A program made the translations under genes and the position numbers. DNA of 64,000 nucleotides from Agrococcus baldri (lineage in GTDB: Bacteria; Actinomycetota; Actinomycetes; Actinomycetales; Microbacteriaceae), in NCBI GenBank assembly GCA_900114805.1, contig FOZN01000002.1, forward strand, positions 62,001-126,000, given 5' to 3'. Numbering within the stretch: the stretch's first letter is position 1; every line of letters begins with the position of its first letter. The notes beneath the pieces were generated by a model. It was given only the letters and a program-made list of their open reading frames with translations, had not been told where the DNA came from and made no database searches. Shown here in pieces: positions 53,040 through 61,403 of this stretch.

Positions 53040-53966
53040 TTACTTGACGGCACCGGCGGTGAGCCCGCCGACGATGTACTTCTGCAAGTAGAGGAACAGC
53101 GCCATCACCGGGATCGCCGCGATCACGGCGCCGGCCGCGAAGATCGGGTAATTCGAGTTCGTCTCCTCGGAGACGTACCGGAACAGCCCGACCGCGAGAG
53201 TGAGCCTGTCGGGGCTGGTCAGCAGCGTCGACGAGATCACGAACTCGCTGGTGGTGCCGATGAACGACAGGAGCCCGACCACGGCAAGGATGGGCGCGAC
53301 CAGGCGCAGGATGATGGTGAAGAAGATGCGGGCGTGACCGGCGCCGTCGATCTTCGCGGCCTCGTCGATGGAGGCGGGGATGGTGTTGAAGAAGCCGTAC
53401 ATGAGGTACGTGTTCACGCCCAGCGCGCCACCCAGGTAGACCATGATCAGGCCGATGAGGGAGTCGAGGCCGATGAACGGGAAGATGTCGCTGATGCCGC
53501 GCATCAGCAGGTAGATGGCGACCACGGCGAGCAGCTGCGGGAACATCTGCACGAGGATGAGGCTCAGCAGCCCGACGCGACGGCCGGTGAAGCGCATCCG
53601 GCTGAACGCGTAGGCGGCCAGCGCGCCGAGGAAGACGGTGCCGACGGATGTCGCTATGCCGACGATCATCGTGTTCATGAACCACGCCGCGTACGGCCGG
53701 CGGGGGTCGCTGAAGAGGTCGACGTAGTTCTCGAACGAGAGGTTGCGGAACAGCTCGTTCGAGCCGGTGAGCGTGCCGGTGGGGTTCAGCGATGCGCTCA
53801 GCACGTAGATGATCGGGAAGGTCGCGAAGATGACCACCGCGATGCCGATCAGATGGCGCCAGCCGAGCTCGCGCGCCCACTTGCGGAAGCTCATCTTGGG
53901 CTGGACCACCTTGCGTGGCGCCTGCTCCGGCTCGTCGGTGGCGATGGGATCGATGTCGATGCTCAT
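53040..53966 (-). CDS. malG: Maltose/maltodextrin ABC transporter permease MalG
   Basis: 308 residues from ATG 53966, in a TGATG overlap with malF. A hydrophilic N-terminal tail, then six membrane helices; 'FATFPIIYVLSASLNPTGTL' near residue 47, 'YAFSRMRFTGRRVGLLSLIL' and the EAA loop 'PASIDEAAKIDGAGHARIFF' near residue 195. The C-terminus 'QKYIVGGLTAGAVK' is typical of MalG. It partners MalF; the ATPase (MsiK/MalK type) is elsewhere in the genome. Confidence 0.94.
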   Translation of the reverse strand: MSIDIDPIATDEPEQAPRKVVQPKMSFRKWARELGWRHLIGIAVVIFATFPIIYVLSASLNPTGTLTGSNELFRNLSFENYVDLFSDPRRPYAAWFMNTMIVGIATSVGTVFLGALAAYAFSRMRFTGRRVGLLSLILVQMFPQLLAVVAIYLLMRGISDIFPFIGLDSLIGLIMVYLGGALGVNTYLMYGFFNTIPASIDEAAKIDGAGHARIFFTIILRLVAPILAVVGLLSFIGTTSEFVISSTLLTSPDRLTLAVGLFRYVSEETNSNYPIFAAGAVIAAIPVMALFLYLQKYIVGGLTAGAVK

Positions 53967-55561
53967 CAGTTCAGATCCTCCAATGCCTTCGTCTGGCGGA
54001 AGGAGATCGCCGAGACGGCGGCCACGATGATGAAGATGATGATCGCGAGCGCGGAGGCCAGGCCGTAGTCGCGCGTGCCCGCCTCGAACGCGGTCTTGTA
54101 GACCAGCGTGATCAGCAGATCGGTGTGGCCGACGTTCTCGTCGACCCCTGCCATTCGCGGCCCACCCCTGGTGAGCATGTAGATGATGTTGAAGTTGTTG
54201 AAGTTGAAGGCGAACGACGAGATCAGCAGCGGCGCGGTCGAGACCAGCAGCAGCGGGAACTTGATGCGGCCGAAGACCTGGAACCCGTTGGCGCCGTCGA
54301 CGGTGGCGGCCTCGGTCAGCTCCTCCGGGATCGACTGCAGCGCCCCCATGCAGACCAGGAACATGTAGGGGAAGCCGAGCCAAATGTTCACCAGCAGCAC
54401 CGAGAACTTGCCCAGCCAGGGCTCGGTGAGCCAGGGGATGTCGGCGGAGCCGAACAGCACCTCGTTGAAGAATCCGAACTCGGTGTTGAACAGGCCGAGC
54501 CAGACCAGTGCCGACAGGAACGACGGGAACGCGTACGGGAGGATCGAGAGCACCCGGTAGACCTTCCGCGAGCGCATGCGGGGGTCGTTGAGGGTGAGGG
54601 CCAGGAACAGGCCGAGGAAGAACGAGAGCCCGACCGAGAGCACCGCGAAGGCGAAGGTCCAGATCGTCACCCAGATGAGCGCCTCGCCGAACTTCTGATT
54701 CTGGAACGGGTAGAGGAAGTTCTCGAAGCCGACGCCGACCTGCCAGCCGGTGCGCAGCACCTGCCCGTCGTCGCTCTGGAACTGCCCCTCGCCCAGGTCG
54801 CGGTAGACGGTGCCGCTCACGGTGTCGGTCATCGTGTCGGCGTCCTCGTCGAAGACGTAGGTCGACTGGAAGACGTAGCCGTTCGTCGCATCCGTGGTGC
54901 GCAGAAAACCGTCGTTGAGGTCGTCGCTGAGCGGCACCTGCAGCGACGCGATCTCCTGCTGCCGCTGCAGCACGTCCTGCAGCTGCAGGCTGGTCCAGCC
55001 ATCGACGGCCGTCGCGCGCTGGCCGTCCATCGTGACGGCACCGGGGTCGACGGGCTCGAGCGGCTGCTCGGCGGTGCCGACCAGCACTCGGCCGTCGGGA
55101 GCGGTCGCGAGCAGCCCGAGGCCCGGCAGCCCCTCGACGACCTGCACGCGGTAGGCAGGTGAGCCCTCCACGCGCACGGTGTTCTGGGAGATGAGCGCGG
55201 CGACCGCGTCATCCTTCGTGGAGTTGTGCCCGTCGCCGTAGTTGGTGAAGGCGATGTACATCGAGTAGCCGATGACGAAGACCTGGAAGAGGGCGAGGAA
55301 GATCAGCCCCGGCGTCAGGTACTTCGCCGGCAGCATGCCGGGGTTGAGGTAGATGACGTTGACCAGCAGCGTCGCCAGCGCGACGATCGTGAGCACCAGC
55401 CAGTCGCGCTGGAAGAACAGCGCCGTCATCGCGAAGACCGTGACGGCGTCGACGATGGCGAGCAGCAGGATCTTGACGACGAGCACCTTCATGCTCGGCG
55501 GCTGATGGTGAATGCCTCGCTTCGGCGCCGTGGGGCGCTCGGCTGCGGACGTCGTCGTCAC
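53966..55561 (-). CDS. malF: Maltose/maltodextrin ABC transporter permease MalF
   Basis: 531 residues. The first helices are at about 27-100. A periplasmic P2-type loop of about 150 residues follows ('GDGHNSTKDDAVAALISQNT' to 'LGEGQFQSDDGQVLRTGWQV'), as in enterobacterial MalF. Then the permease core with 'VYRVLSILPYAFPSFLSALV', the EAA loop 'PEELTEAATVDGANGFQVFG' near residue 425 and 'IIYMLTRGGPRMAG'. It is 102 bases downstream of malE, across a strong hairpin. Confidence 0.94.
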   Translation of the reverse strand: MTTTSAAERPTAPKRGIHHQPPSMKVLVVKILLLAIVDAVTVFAMTALFFQRDWLVLTIVALATLLVNVIYLNPGMLPAKYLTPGLIFLALFQVFVIGYSMYIAFTNYGDGHNSTKDDAVAALISQNTVRVEGSPAYRVQVVEGLPGLGLLATAPDGRVLVGTAEQPLEPVDPGAVTMDGQRATAVDGWTSLQLQDVLQRQQEIASLQVPLSDDLNDGFLRTTDATNGYVFQSTYVFDEDADTMTDTVSGTVYRDLGEGQFQSDDGQVLRTGWQVGVGFENFLYPFQNQKFGEALIWVTIWTFAFAVLSVGLSFFLGLFLALTLNDPRMRSRKVYRVLSILPYAFPSFLSALVWLGLFNTEFGFFNEVLFGSADIPWLTEPWLGKFSVLLVNIWLGFPYMFLVCMGALQSIPEELTEAATVDGANGFQVFGRIKFPLLLVSTAPLLISSFAFNFNNFNIIYMLTRGGPRMAGVDENVGHTDLLITLVYKTAFEAGTRDYGLASALAIIIFIIVAAVSAISFRQTKALEDLN

Positions 55562-55620
55562 TCGGTCTCCTCGTAGGCGATCGGACTGCCTGAGCCTCAG
55601 GCGGGGTGGGGCAGAGGATG

Positions 55621-55652
55621 CGGCGGCCGGCCCCGCCAGGAGCCGGCCGCCG
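55621..55652 (-). promoter_or_regulatory. Hairpin between malE and malF
   Basis: Perfect 11-bp stem cggcggccggc / gccggccgccg with a ten-base loop, 12 bases past the malE stop. Such hairpins between a binding-protein gene and its permease genes often cause partial termination or protect the upstream mRNA, so that more binding protein is made. Confidence 0.7.
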
Positions 55653-55663
55653 GATCATCAGGA

Positions 55664-56926
55664 TCAGCCGTCGAGCGTGCTCTGGATCTTCTCGGCCATC
55701 GACGTCCAGGCTGCAGCCGGGTCAGCGGCGTCGCCGCTGATGATCTGCGCCTCGGTCGTGCCCCAGTCGGCCCACAGGGCGTCCATCTCGGGGATGTTCG
55801 GCATCGGCACGCCCTCGGCGCCGACGGCGCCGTAGGCGGCGACATCCTCGTTCGACTGCGCAGCCTCGAAGGCCGAGGAGAGCGCGGGCGCGCGCTGACC
55901 GGACTCGAAGATGGCCGTCTGCGCCTCGTCGCTGGCGATGTACTCGGTGAGGAACTGCGCCGCGACGATCGGGTTGTTCGCGTACTGCGAGACCATGAAG
56001 CCCTGCACACCGACGAACGGGGTGGCGGGCTCGCCACCGGCCGAAGGGATCTCGCTGATCGCGTAGTTCACGCCCGCCTCCTCGAAGGCGGTGAGGTTCC
56101 AGGGACCGGTGATCGTGTACGGCGAGGCGCCGTTCGCGAACTGCTCCTTGGCGATGTCCTGCGAGATGTTGAGGTTGATGAGGCCGGATGCGCCCCACTC
56201 CGCGAGCGCGCCGGCGAACTCGACGTTGCCCTCGTTGCCGATCTGCAGATCGTCGGGGTTGTAGGAGCCGTCCTCGTTCATGCCGAACACCGGGCCGCCG
56301 AACGATGCCTGCATCGGGTACAGGTGGTACGGGTCGGCGTTGTTCGGGTCGATGCCGACCAGCAGCGGGAACTCGGCGTCGCCGGCAGCGACGGCGGCCT
56401 CACCGGTGGAGACCAGCTCGTCCCACGTGGCCGGCGCCTCGGGCGCGAGGTCGGTGTTGCGCACCAGCGCGATGTTCTCGATCGAGACGGGCACGCCGTA
56501 GACCGAGCCGTTGTAGGTCATGGCCTGGATCGAGACGTCCTCGAAGTCGCCGGCGATGTCGCCGAGCTCGACCGGGGCGATGACACCGTTCTGCACGAGC
56601 TTGCCGATCCAGTCGTGCGCGCCCACGACGACGTCGGGGCCCTCGCCGGAGGGGGCCTGGGTCGTCAGATCGTCGCGGATCGCGCCGAAGTCCTTCACGA
56701 TCACCTCGACGGTGGTGCCCGTCTCCTCCTCGAACGTCGCGACGACGTCCTCGAGCGCATCCGCGCGGTTCTGGTCCATCCAGATGACGAGCTCGCCACC
56801 CGCCTGGGGCGCCTCGGACTCGCCGCCGCCCTCCGTGGGTGCGGGCGTGCCGCCGCCCGAGCATGCCGCGAGCGTGAGCGCGAGTGCGCCGACGCCGACC
56901 GCCTTCATGAGGCTGCTGTGCTTCAT
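55664..56926 (-). CDS. malE: Maltose/maltodextrin-binding lipoprotein MalE
   Basis: 420 residues. Lipoprotein signal 'AVGVGALALTLAAC' with Cys22, then a Gly/Pro/Glu linker. Family-1 binding-protein pattern: 'GELVIWMDQNRADALEDVVA' near residue 43, 'DVVVGAHDWIGKLVQNGVIA', 'YGVPVSIENIALVRNTDLAP' and 'YTITGPWNLTAFEEAGVNYA', which are typical of maltose-binding proteins. First gene of malE-malF-malG; faces the alpha-glucosidase gene across a 219-base gap. Confidence 0.93.
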   Translation of the reverse strand: MKHSSLMKAVGVGALALTLAACSGGGTPAPTEGGGESEAPQAGGELVIWMDQNRADALEDVVATFEEETGTTVEVIVKDFGAIRDDLTTQAPSGEGPDVVVGAHDWIGKLVQNGVIAPVELGDIAGDFEDVSIQAMTYNGSVYGVPVSIENIALVRNTDLAPEAPATWDELVSTGEAAVAAGDAEFPLLVGIDPNNADPYHLYPMQASFGGPVFGMNEDGSYNPDDLQIGNEGNVEFAGALAEWGASGLINLNISQDIAKEQFANGASPYTITGPWNLTAFEEAGVNYAISEIPSAGGEPATPFVGVQGFMVSQYANNPIVAAQFLTEYIASDEAQTAIFESGQRAPALSSAFEAAQSNEDVAAYGAVGAEGVPMPNIPEMDALWADWGTTEAQIISGDAADPAAAWTSMAEKIQSTLDG

Positions 56927-57145
56927 GGTGCCTTCCTTCAGCTGTAGGGGCGCCTCCCCCGACGGGCGTCGGCGGCAAGGCCCGGCTCATAGTGGCCGCA
57001 GGGCGCATGCACGCGCAAGTCGCCGCACGACCTGCGCGGCAATCGTTGGCAAGTCGTGACATTCGTGCCGCGCCGCGGCGCCGTGGGCCCGCGGGCCGGA
57101 CCCTGCCCTGGTGCGCGAGCCAACGCATCCGCATAGCCTGGGCGC
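56927..57145. promoter_or_regulatory. Divergent control region between malE and the alpha-glucosidase gene
   Basis: The 219-base gap must hold both promoters. The segment from about 57010 to 57062 is richer in A+T and contains caagtcg twice (about 57017 and 57050) and ggcaatcgttggcaag, an imperfect palindrome of the sort bound by LacI-type maltose regulators. No exact operator can be fixed, and no LacI-family gene lies in the window. Confidence 0.35.
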
Positions 57146-58798
57146 ATGACTAATCCCTCGACGCAGCCCGTCGCGCCCGAGACCGCCAGCGCCCCCGGCG
57201 CCGAGTGGTGGCGCTCCGCCGTCATCTACCAGATCTACCCGCGCTCCTTCGCCGACGCCTCCGGCGACGGCATCGGCGACCTGGCCGGCATCGCCTCGCG
57301 CCTGCCGCAGGTGGCCGAGCTGGGCGTCGACGCCATCTGGCTCAGCCCCTTCTACCGCTCGCCGCAGAAGGACGCCGGCTACGACGTGGCCGACTACCGC
57401 GACGTCGATCCGCTCTTCGGCACCCTCGACGACTTCGACCGGATGCTCGAGACGGCCCACGGGCTCGGCCTGCGGGTGATCGTCGACCTGGTGCCCAACC
57501 ACTCCTCCGACCAGCACGAGTGGTTCCAGGAGGCGCTGGCGGCAGGGCCCGGGAGCGACGCCCGCAGGCGCTACATCTTCCGCGAGGGCAAGGGCGCCGA
57601 CGGCGAGCAGCCGCCGAACAACTGGCAGAGCGTCTTCGGCGGGCCCGCATGGACCCGGGTGGCGGACGGCGAGTGGTACCTGCACCTGTTCGACACCTCG
57701 CAGCCCGACTTCGACTGGAACCACCCGGAGGTCGGCGACATGTTCGTCGACGTGCTGCGCTTCTGGCTCGACCGCGGTGTCGACGGCTTCCGCGTCGACG
57801 TCGCCCACGGCAACGCGAAGGCCGAGGGGCTGCCCGACGTCGACGAGGAGATGGTGGCCGCCGGCTCGATGGACTCGCCGTACTTCGGCCAGGAGCACGT
57901 GCACGAGATCTACCGCCGCTGGCACGAGGTGCTCGAGGAGTACGAAGGCGACCGGGTGCTGTGCGCTGAGGCATGGGTGCAGCCGCTCGAGAAGATGGCC
58001 CGCTTCGTGCGGCCCGACGAGATGCACCAGGCGTTCAACTTCGTCTACCTCGAGACGCCGTGGAACGCGAAGCAGCTGCGGCAGGTGATCGACGAGTCGA
58101 TCGAGGCCTTCGGCGCCGTCGGCGCTCCCCCGACCTGGGTGCTCTCGAACCACGACACCATCCGGCACCGCACCCGCCTGGCACTGGTGCCGCCGCCGCC
58201 CCACGGCGCCGGCATCGGGCCGACGTCCGAGTCGAAGGCCGACCCGACGGTGTCGCTGCGGCGCGGCCGCGCGGCGACCGCCCTCATGCTCGCGCTGCCC
58301 GGCGGCGCCTACGTCTACCAGGGCGAGGAGCTCGGCCTGCCGGAGGTGACGGCGATCGAGCCCGAGCAGCGGCAGGACCCGACCTTCGCGCGCACGCAGG
58401 GCGAGCTGTGGGGCCGCGACGGATGCCGCGTGCCGATCCCGTGGGAGGCCGACGCGCCCGCCTACGGCTTCAGCGGCACCGGCGAGAGCTGGCTGCCGCA
58501 ACCGCCCGAGTGGGCGGCGCTCGCTCGCGACACGCAGGCGGATGTCGCCGGCTCGACGCTCGAGATGTACCGCCTCGCGCTGCGACTGCGGCGCGAGCTC
58601 GCCCTCGGCAGGGGCGAGCTGGAGTGGCTGGATGTCGGCCCGACCGCGCTGGCGTTCCGCAACGGCACCGTGACGGTGGTGGCGAACCTGGGGCACGACG
58701 CGGTGGATGTGCCGCGCGGCGAGATCCTGCTGACCTCGTCGCCGCTGGATGCGGCCTCGCTCGCCGCCGACGAGGTGGTGTGGGTCAAGACGAGCTAG
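57146..58798 (+). CDS. GH13 alpha-glucosidase (oligo-1,6-glucosidase/maltase type)
   Basis: 550 residues. 'WWRSAVIYQIYPRSFADASG' near residue 16, 'DAIWLSPFYRSPQKDAGYDV' near residue 62, 'RVIVDLVPNHSSDQHEWF' (region I), nucleophile Asp in 'VDGFRVDVAHGNAKA' near residue 215, acid Glu in 'RVLCAEAWVQP' near residue 273 and 'WVLSNHDTIRHRTR' (region IV) near residue 331. No signal peptide. It should release glucose from imported maltose or maltodextrin, working with MalEFG and the other GH13 enzyme. Confidence 0.93.
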   Translation: MTNPSTQPVAPETASAPGAEWWRSAVIYQIYPRSFADASGDGIGDLAGIASRLPQVAELGVDAIWLSPFYRSPQKDAGYDVADYRDVDPLFGTLDDFDRMLETAHGLGLRVIVDLVPNHSSDQHEWFQEALAAGPGSDARRRYIFREGKGADGEQPPNNWQSVFGGPAWTRVADGEWYLHLFDTSQPDFDWNHPEVGDMFVDVLRFWLDRGVDGFRVDVAHGNAKAEGLPDVDEEMVAAGSMDSPYFGQEHVHEIYRRWHEVLEEYEGDRVLCAEAWVQPLEKMARFVRPDEMHQAFNFVYLETPWNAKQLRQVIDESIEAFGAVGAPPTWVLSNHDTIRHRTRLALVPPPPHGAGIGPTSESKADPTVSLRRGRAATALMLALPGGAYVYQGEELGLPEVTAIEPEQRQDPTFARTQGELWGRDGCRVPIPWEADAPAYGFSGTGESWLPQPPEWAALARDTQADVAGSTLEMYRLALRLRRELALGRGELEWLDVGPTALAFRNGTVTVVANLGHDAVDVPRGEILLTSSPLDAASLAADEVVWVKTS

Positions 58799-58811
58799 GC
58801 CCATCGACGCG

Positions 58812-58839
58812 AGAAGCCCGGCCGAGCGGCCGGGCTTCT
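58812..58839. terminator. Bidirectional terminator between alpha-glucosidase and M23 genes
   Basis: Perfect 12-bp stem agaagcccggcc / ggccgggcttct with a four-base GAGC loop, 13 bases after the alpha-glucosidase stop and 31 bases after the convergent peptidase stop. A T-rich end is present on the + strand. Confidence 0.85.
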
Positions 58840-58870
58840 TCGCGTCTGGAGGTCTCGCAGTGCTGGAGGC

Positions 58871-60049
58871 TCAGCGGTACTCGAGGTTCATGTCGCGCGT
58901 CTGCAGCCACAGCATCGGGTCGAACGAGACGTAGTCATGGTTCTTGAGCTCGAGGTGCAGGTGGGGGCCCGTCGAGCGGCCCGAGTTGCCGACCTGGCCG
59001 ATGATGTCGGAGATGTCGACGACCTGGCCGACCTCGACGTTGATCGAGCCGGGCAGCATGTGCGCGTACCAGGACTGCACGAACTGGCCGTCGATGTTGT
59101 GGTCGATGAAGACGGCGTAGCCGCCGCCGCCCGGGTTGTTGCCCTGCCAGACGGCCGAGACGACGCCGTTGGCGATCGGGCGCACATCGGTGCCGATGCC
59201 CGGCGTCAGGTCGCTGCCGCCGTGGAAGCCGCCCGGCCGGTAGCCGAACTGGCTGGACATGGGCACCTGGTCCATGGTCGGGAAGGGCGTCTGCACGAAG
59301 CCCGTGTTGAGCATCTGCCACACCTGCGGGAACGCGGGATCCCCCGTGTAGGAGGCGCCTGGCGTCTCGCCGTCGGCGACCGCCTGGTATGCCGCGCGCT
59401 CGCCGGTCGACATCCGGGCGGCGGCGACCTGGTCGTTCACCACGATGTCGTCGCGAGCGAAGTAGCTGGTGGTCTCCGCCGACACGCTCTCGAGCGTCTG
59501 CACGTCGTGGATCTGCGCGACCTCGGGATCGATGCCCGCGGCGGGCTGCACGGCCTGCGCGGGCAGCGAGGTGACGACCACGAGCGAGCCGATGAACAGC
59601 AGCGCGCCGCCGGCCGTGATCTTCTGCGCGATGCGCCGCACGCTGCGGGTGGGCCTCGAGGGCGGCGCCGTCGGCAGCTGCCGCACGACGCGGGGCGCGA
59701 AGGGTCGAGCCGGTCGAACGCCGGGCACGCTGTCGCCGCCGTTGCCGAGCGAGGGCGCGTCGACGGTGATGATCGGGGCCGTGTAGGTCTGCTCGGCGAC
59801 GTTGACCGTCAGGTCGCGGGCGACGCGGGTCGCGGCCTCCCGCATCGCGCGGCGGCTCGTGTACAGCGGGGCAGAGCCCTGCACGACGGAGACTCGCTCG
59901 GCGGCGCGCGCCTCGCTCGCGGTGAGCGCGATCGCCTCAGCGGCACGCTCACGATCGCGCAGCTGCCGGCGCGTGGGGATCGGTGCATTCACGGGTCGTG
60001 CGGCGTCCACAGCAGACGAGCGCAGTGCTCGTCGAGTGGGGTGAGTCAC
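58871..60049 (-). CDS. M23 family metallopeptidase (membrane-anchored peptidoglycan endopeptidase)
   Basis: 392 residues. A basic cytoplasmic N-terminus of about 140 residues leads to one membrane helix ('GGALLFIGSLVVVTSLPAQA' near residue 150); the outer part has a linker and a C-terminal LytM domain. Zinc site: 'GFHGGSDLTPG' (H-x-x-x-D) near residue 276 and 'GPHLHLEL' (H-x-H) near residue 370, with 'SWYAHMLPGSINVEVGQVVD' between. The length of the cytoplasmic region is unusual. A promoter with MtrA-like direct repeats lies upstream. Confidence 0.9.
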   Translation of the reverse strand: MTHPTRRALRSSAVDAARPVNAPIPTRRQLRDRERAAEAIALTASEARAAERVSVVQGSAPLYTSRRAMREAATRVARDLTVNVAEQTYTAPIITVDAPSLGNGGDSVPGVRPARPFAPRVVRQLPTAPPSRPTRSVRRIAQKITAGGALLFIGSLVVVTSLPAQAVQPAAGIDPEVAQIHDVQTLESVSAETTSYFARDDIVVNDQVAAARMSTGERAAYQAVADGETPGASYTGDPAFPQVWQMLNTGFVQTPFPTMDQVPMSSQFGYRPGGFHGGSDLTPGIGTDVRPIANGVVSAVWQGNNPGGGGYAVFIDHNIDGQFVQSWYAHMLPGSINVEVGQVVDISDIIGQVGNSGRSTGPHLHLELKNHDYVSFDPMLWLQTRDMNLEYR

Positions 60050-60199
60050 GCTTCGGCCGTCCTACAGATCTGGGTGGAATGGGACCGGACATCGCTCCAA
60101 CGGGCGAGTGGCGGCCTTGCCGTGTTCGATATTCGCATGAACCGGCAGTCAGGCGCAAAGGACGCGCTGGGGGCGCCACTTCGCGATGTCCGACAGTCG

Positions 60200-60228
60200 A
60201 ATATAACGGAATGATAACGGTGTCGCAA
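60200..60228 (-). promoter_or_regulatory. Strong promoter of the M23 peptidase gene with 11-base-spaced direct repeats
   Basis: Minus strand: -35 TTGCGA (60223-60228), 17-base spacer, -10 TATATT (60200-60205). On the plus strand ataacgg occurs at 60203-60209 and 60214-60220, one helical turn apart and overlapping the -10 and spacer. This resembles the direct-repeat box of the MtrA response regulator, which controls M23/NlpC peptidase genes in other actinobacteria. The transcript leader would be about 140 bases. Confidence 0.6.
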
Positions 60229-60262
60229 GGGCTGCGCTCTTGCGGGTGGACGCAGCGGCCGA

Positions 60263-61066
60263 CTACACCTCGTGCGGGCGCAGCGGCGCGAGCAGCGCAG
60301 CCAGCTCGTCGGCGAGCGCCGGCGCTGCTGCGAGCAGGAAGTCGCTGCTGGCGGGGCCGCCATCCCAGCCGCGCACGCGGCCGCCCGCCTCCTCCACCAG
60401 CAGCGCGCCGGCCGCCATGTCCCACGGCTGCAGGCCGCGCTCGAAGTACCCGTTCAGCCTGCCGCTCGCGACGAACGCGAGATCGAGCGCCGCCGAGCCG
60501 ATCCGGCGGATGTCGCGCACCGAGCCGATCAGCCCCTGCACCACGGCGGCCTGCCGCTCACGGCGCTGCGCGTCGTACCCGAACCCTGTGCCCACCAGTG
60601 CGACCTCGGCGGGCACCGCATCCGCCACCCTGATCTCGCGTCCGTCCTGCATGGCACCGGCGCCGCGCTGCGCCTCGTACAGCGAGCCGGTCGCCGCGTC
60701 GACGACCGCGCCCGAGATGGCGCGCCAGGTCTTCGGGTCCGGATCGCCCTCCACCAGCGCGATCGAGACCGCGTAGGCGGGGATGTCGTAGAGGTAGTTG
60801 ACCGTGCCGTCGATCGGGTCGATCACCCAGGTGAGCCCGGAGGTGCCCGAGATGCTGGTGCCCTCCTCGCCGAGGATGCCGTCGTCGGGACGGGCGGTGC
60901 GGATGCGCTCGACCACGAGCCGCTCGACCTCGCGGTCGGCCTCGGTGACGATGTCGACCAGGCTCGACTTGCTGGCGGCGATCGTGACGCCGGCCTCGCG
61001 GCGGCTCCTGGCGAGGGTGGCGGCGTCGACGGCGAGGCCGACGAGCAGGTCGTGGAGCTCGCTCAT
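60263..61066 (-). CDS. Inositol monophosphatase family protein
   Basis: 267 residues. Metal-site motifs in order: 'SLVDIVTEADREVERLVVER' near residue 34, 'DDGILGEEGTSISG' (Glu-Glu) near residue 63, 'WVIDPIDGTVNYLYDIPAYA' near residue 80 (D-P-I-D-G-T), and 'QPWDMAAGALLVEEAGG' near residue 208. Could act on inositol-1-phosphate, histidinol phosphate or fructose-1,6-bisphosphate; the pattern fits general IMPase best. Confidence 0.92.
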   Translation of the reverse strand: MSELHDLLVGLAVDAATLARSRREAGVTIAASKSSLVDIVTEADREVERLVVERIRTARPDDGILGEEGTSISGTSGLTWVIDPIDGTVNYLYDIPAYAVSIALVEGDPDPKTWRAISGAVVDAATGSLYEAQRGAGAMQDGREIRVADAVPAEVALVGTGFGYDAQRRERQAAVVQGLIGSVRDIRRIGSAALDLAFVASGRLNGYFERGLQPWDMAAGALLVEEAGGRVRGWDGGPASSDFLLAAAPALADELAALLAPLRPHEV

Positions 61067-61157
61067 GCCTCGAATCTATCCCCGCGCAGCGACGGCCGCT
61101 GAGATCGTCTGACGTGCTTCGTGCCATGTATGCTGGACGACGGCCATGCCTGGCCAC

Positions 61158-61239
61158 GGCGAGTTACCCAAGCGGCCAAAGGGATCTGACTGTAAATCAG
61201 ACGGCTCAGCCTTCGGGGGTTCGAATCCCTCACTCGCCA
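61158..61239 (+). tRNA. tRNA-Tyr (anticodon GUA)
   Basis: 82 bases with a long variable arm, as expected for bacterial class II tRNA-Tyr. Acceptor GGCGAGT pairs with ACTCGCC, discriminator A. Anticodon loop contains CTGTAAA with GTA. T arm ggggg/ccctc encloses TTCGAAT. A terminator follows within ten bases. Confidence 0.96.
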
Positions 61240-61244
61240 CGTTC

Positions 61245-61272
61245 CGAAGCCCCGCCACCGAGCGGGGCTTCG
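61245..61272 (+). terminator. Terminator of tRNA-Tyr
   Basis: Perfect 11-bp stem cgaagccccgc / gcggggcttcg with a six-base loop, five bases after the tRNA end, followed by tcgttcg. Confidence 0.8.
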
Positions 61273-61309
61273 TCGTTCGCGCAGCGACCCCGATCGCGGA
61301 CCGGTTCCG

Positions 61310-61343
61310 GATCCGGGGACCCGCTGGAACGGGACCCCGGATC
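61310..61343. repeat. Inverted repeat upstream of yajQ
   Basis: gatccgggg (61310-61318) and ccccggatc (61335-61343) are perfect arms; the stem extends inward by accc/ggga with one mismatch. It lies 60 bases before yajQ and beyond the tRNA terminator. It could be a second terminator or an operator. Confidence 0.5.
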
Positions 61344-61403
61344 TCGGAGGGGTCCAGCGCCCGGAGATCGGCGGCTCGCGGTGAGGATGCGTAGGATCGG
61401 GGC

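Noticed and set aside
49274-54068. Two long plus-strand open frames (about 770 and 790 codons) over the GH13, metP and mal genes
   Set aside because: Composition is dominated by Asp/Glu/His/Arg runs mirrored from high-GC codons; the minus strand has coupled, fully recognisable genes.
57010-57062. A precise LacI-type operator before malE
   Set aside because: The ggcaatcgttggc stretch is only partly palindromic and has no second copy to support it, so it is mentioned only as part of the control region.
56987-58804. 605-codon minus-strand open frame over the alpha-glucosidase
   Set aside because: Antisense to a complete GH13 enzyme; no ribosome-binding site or domain.
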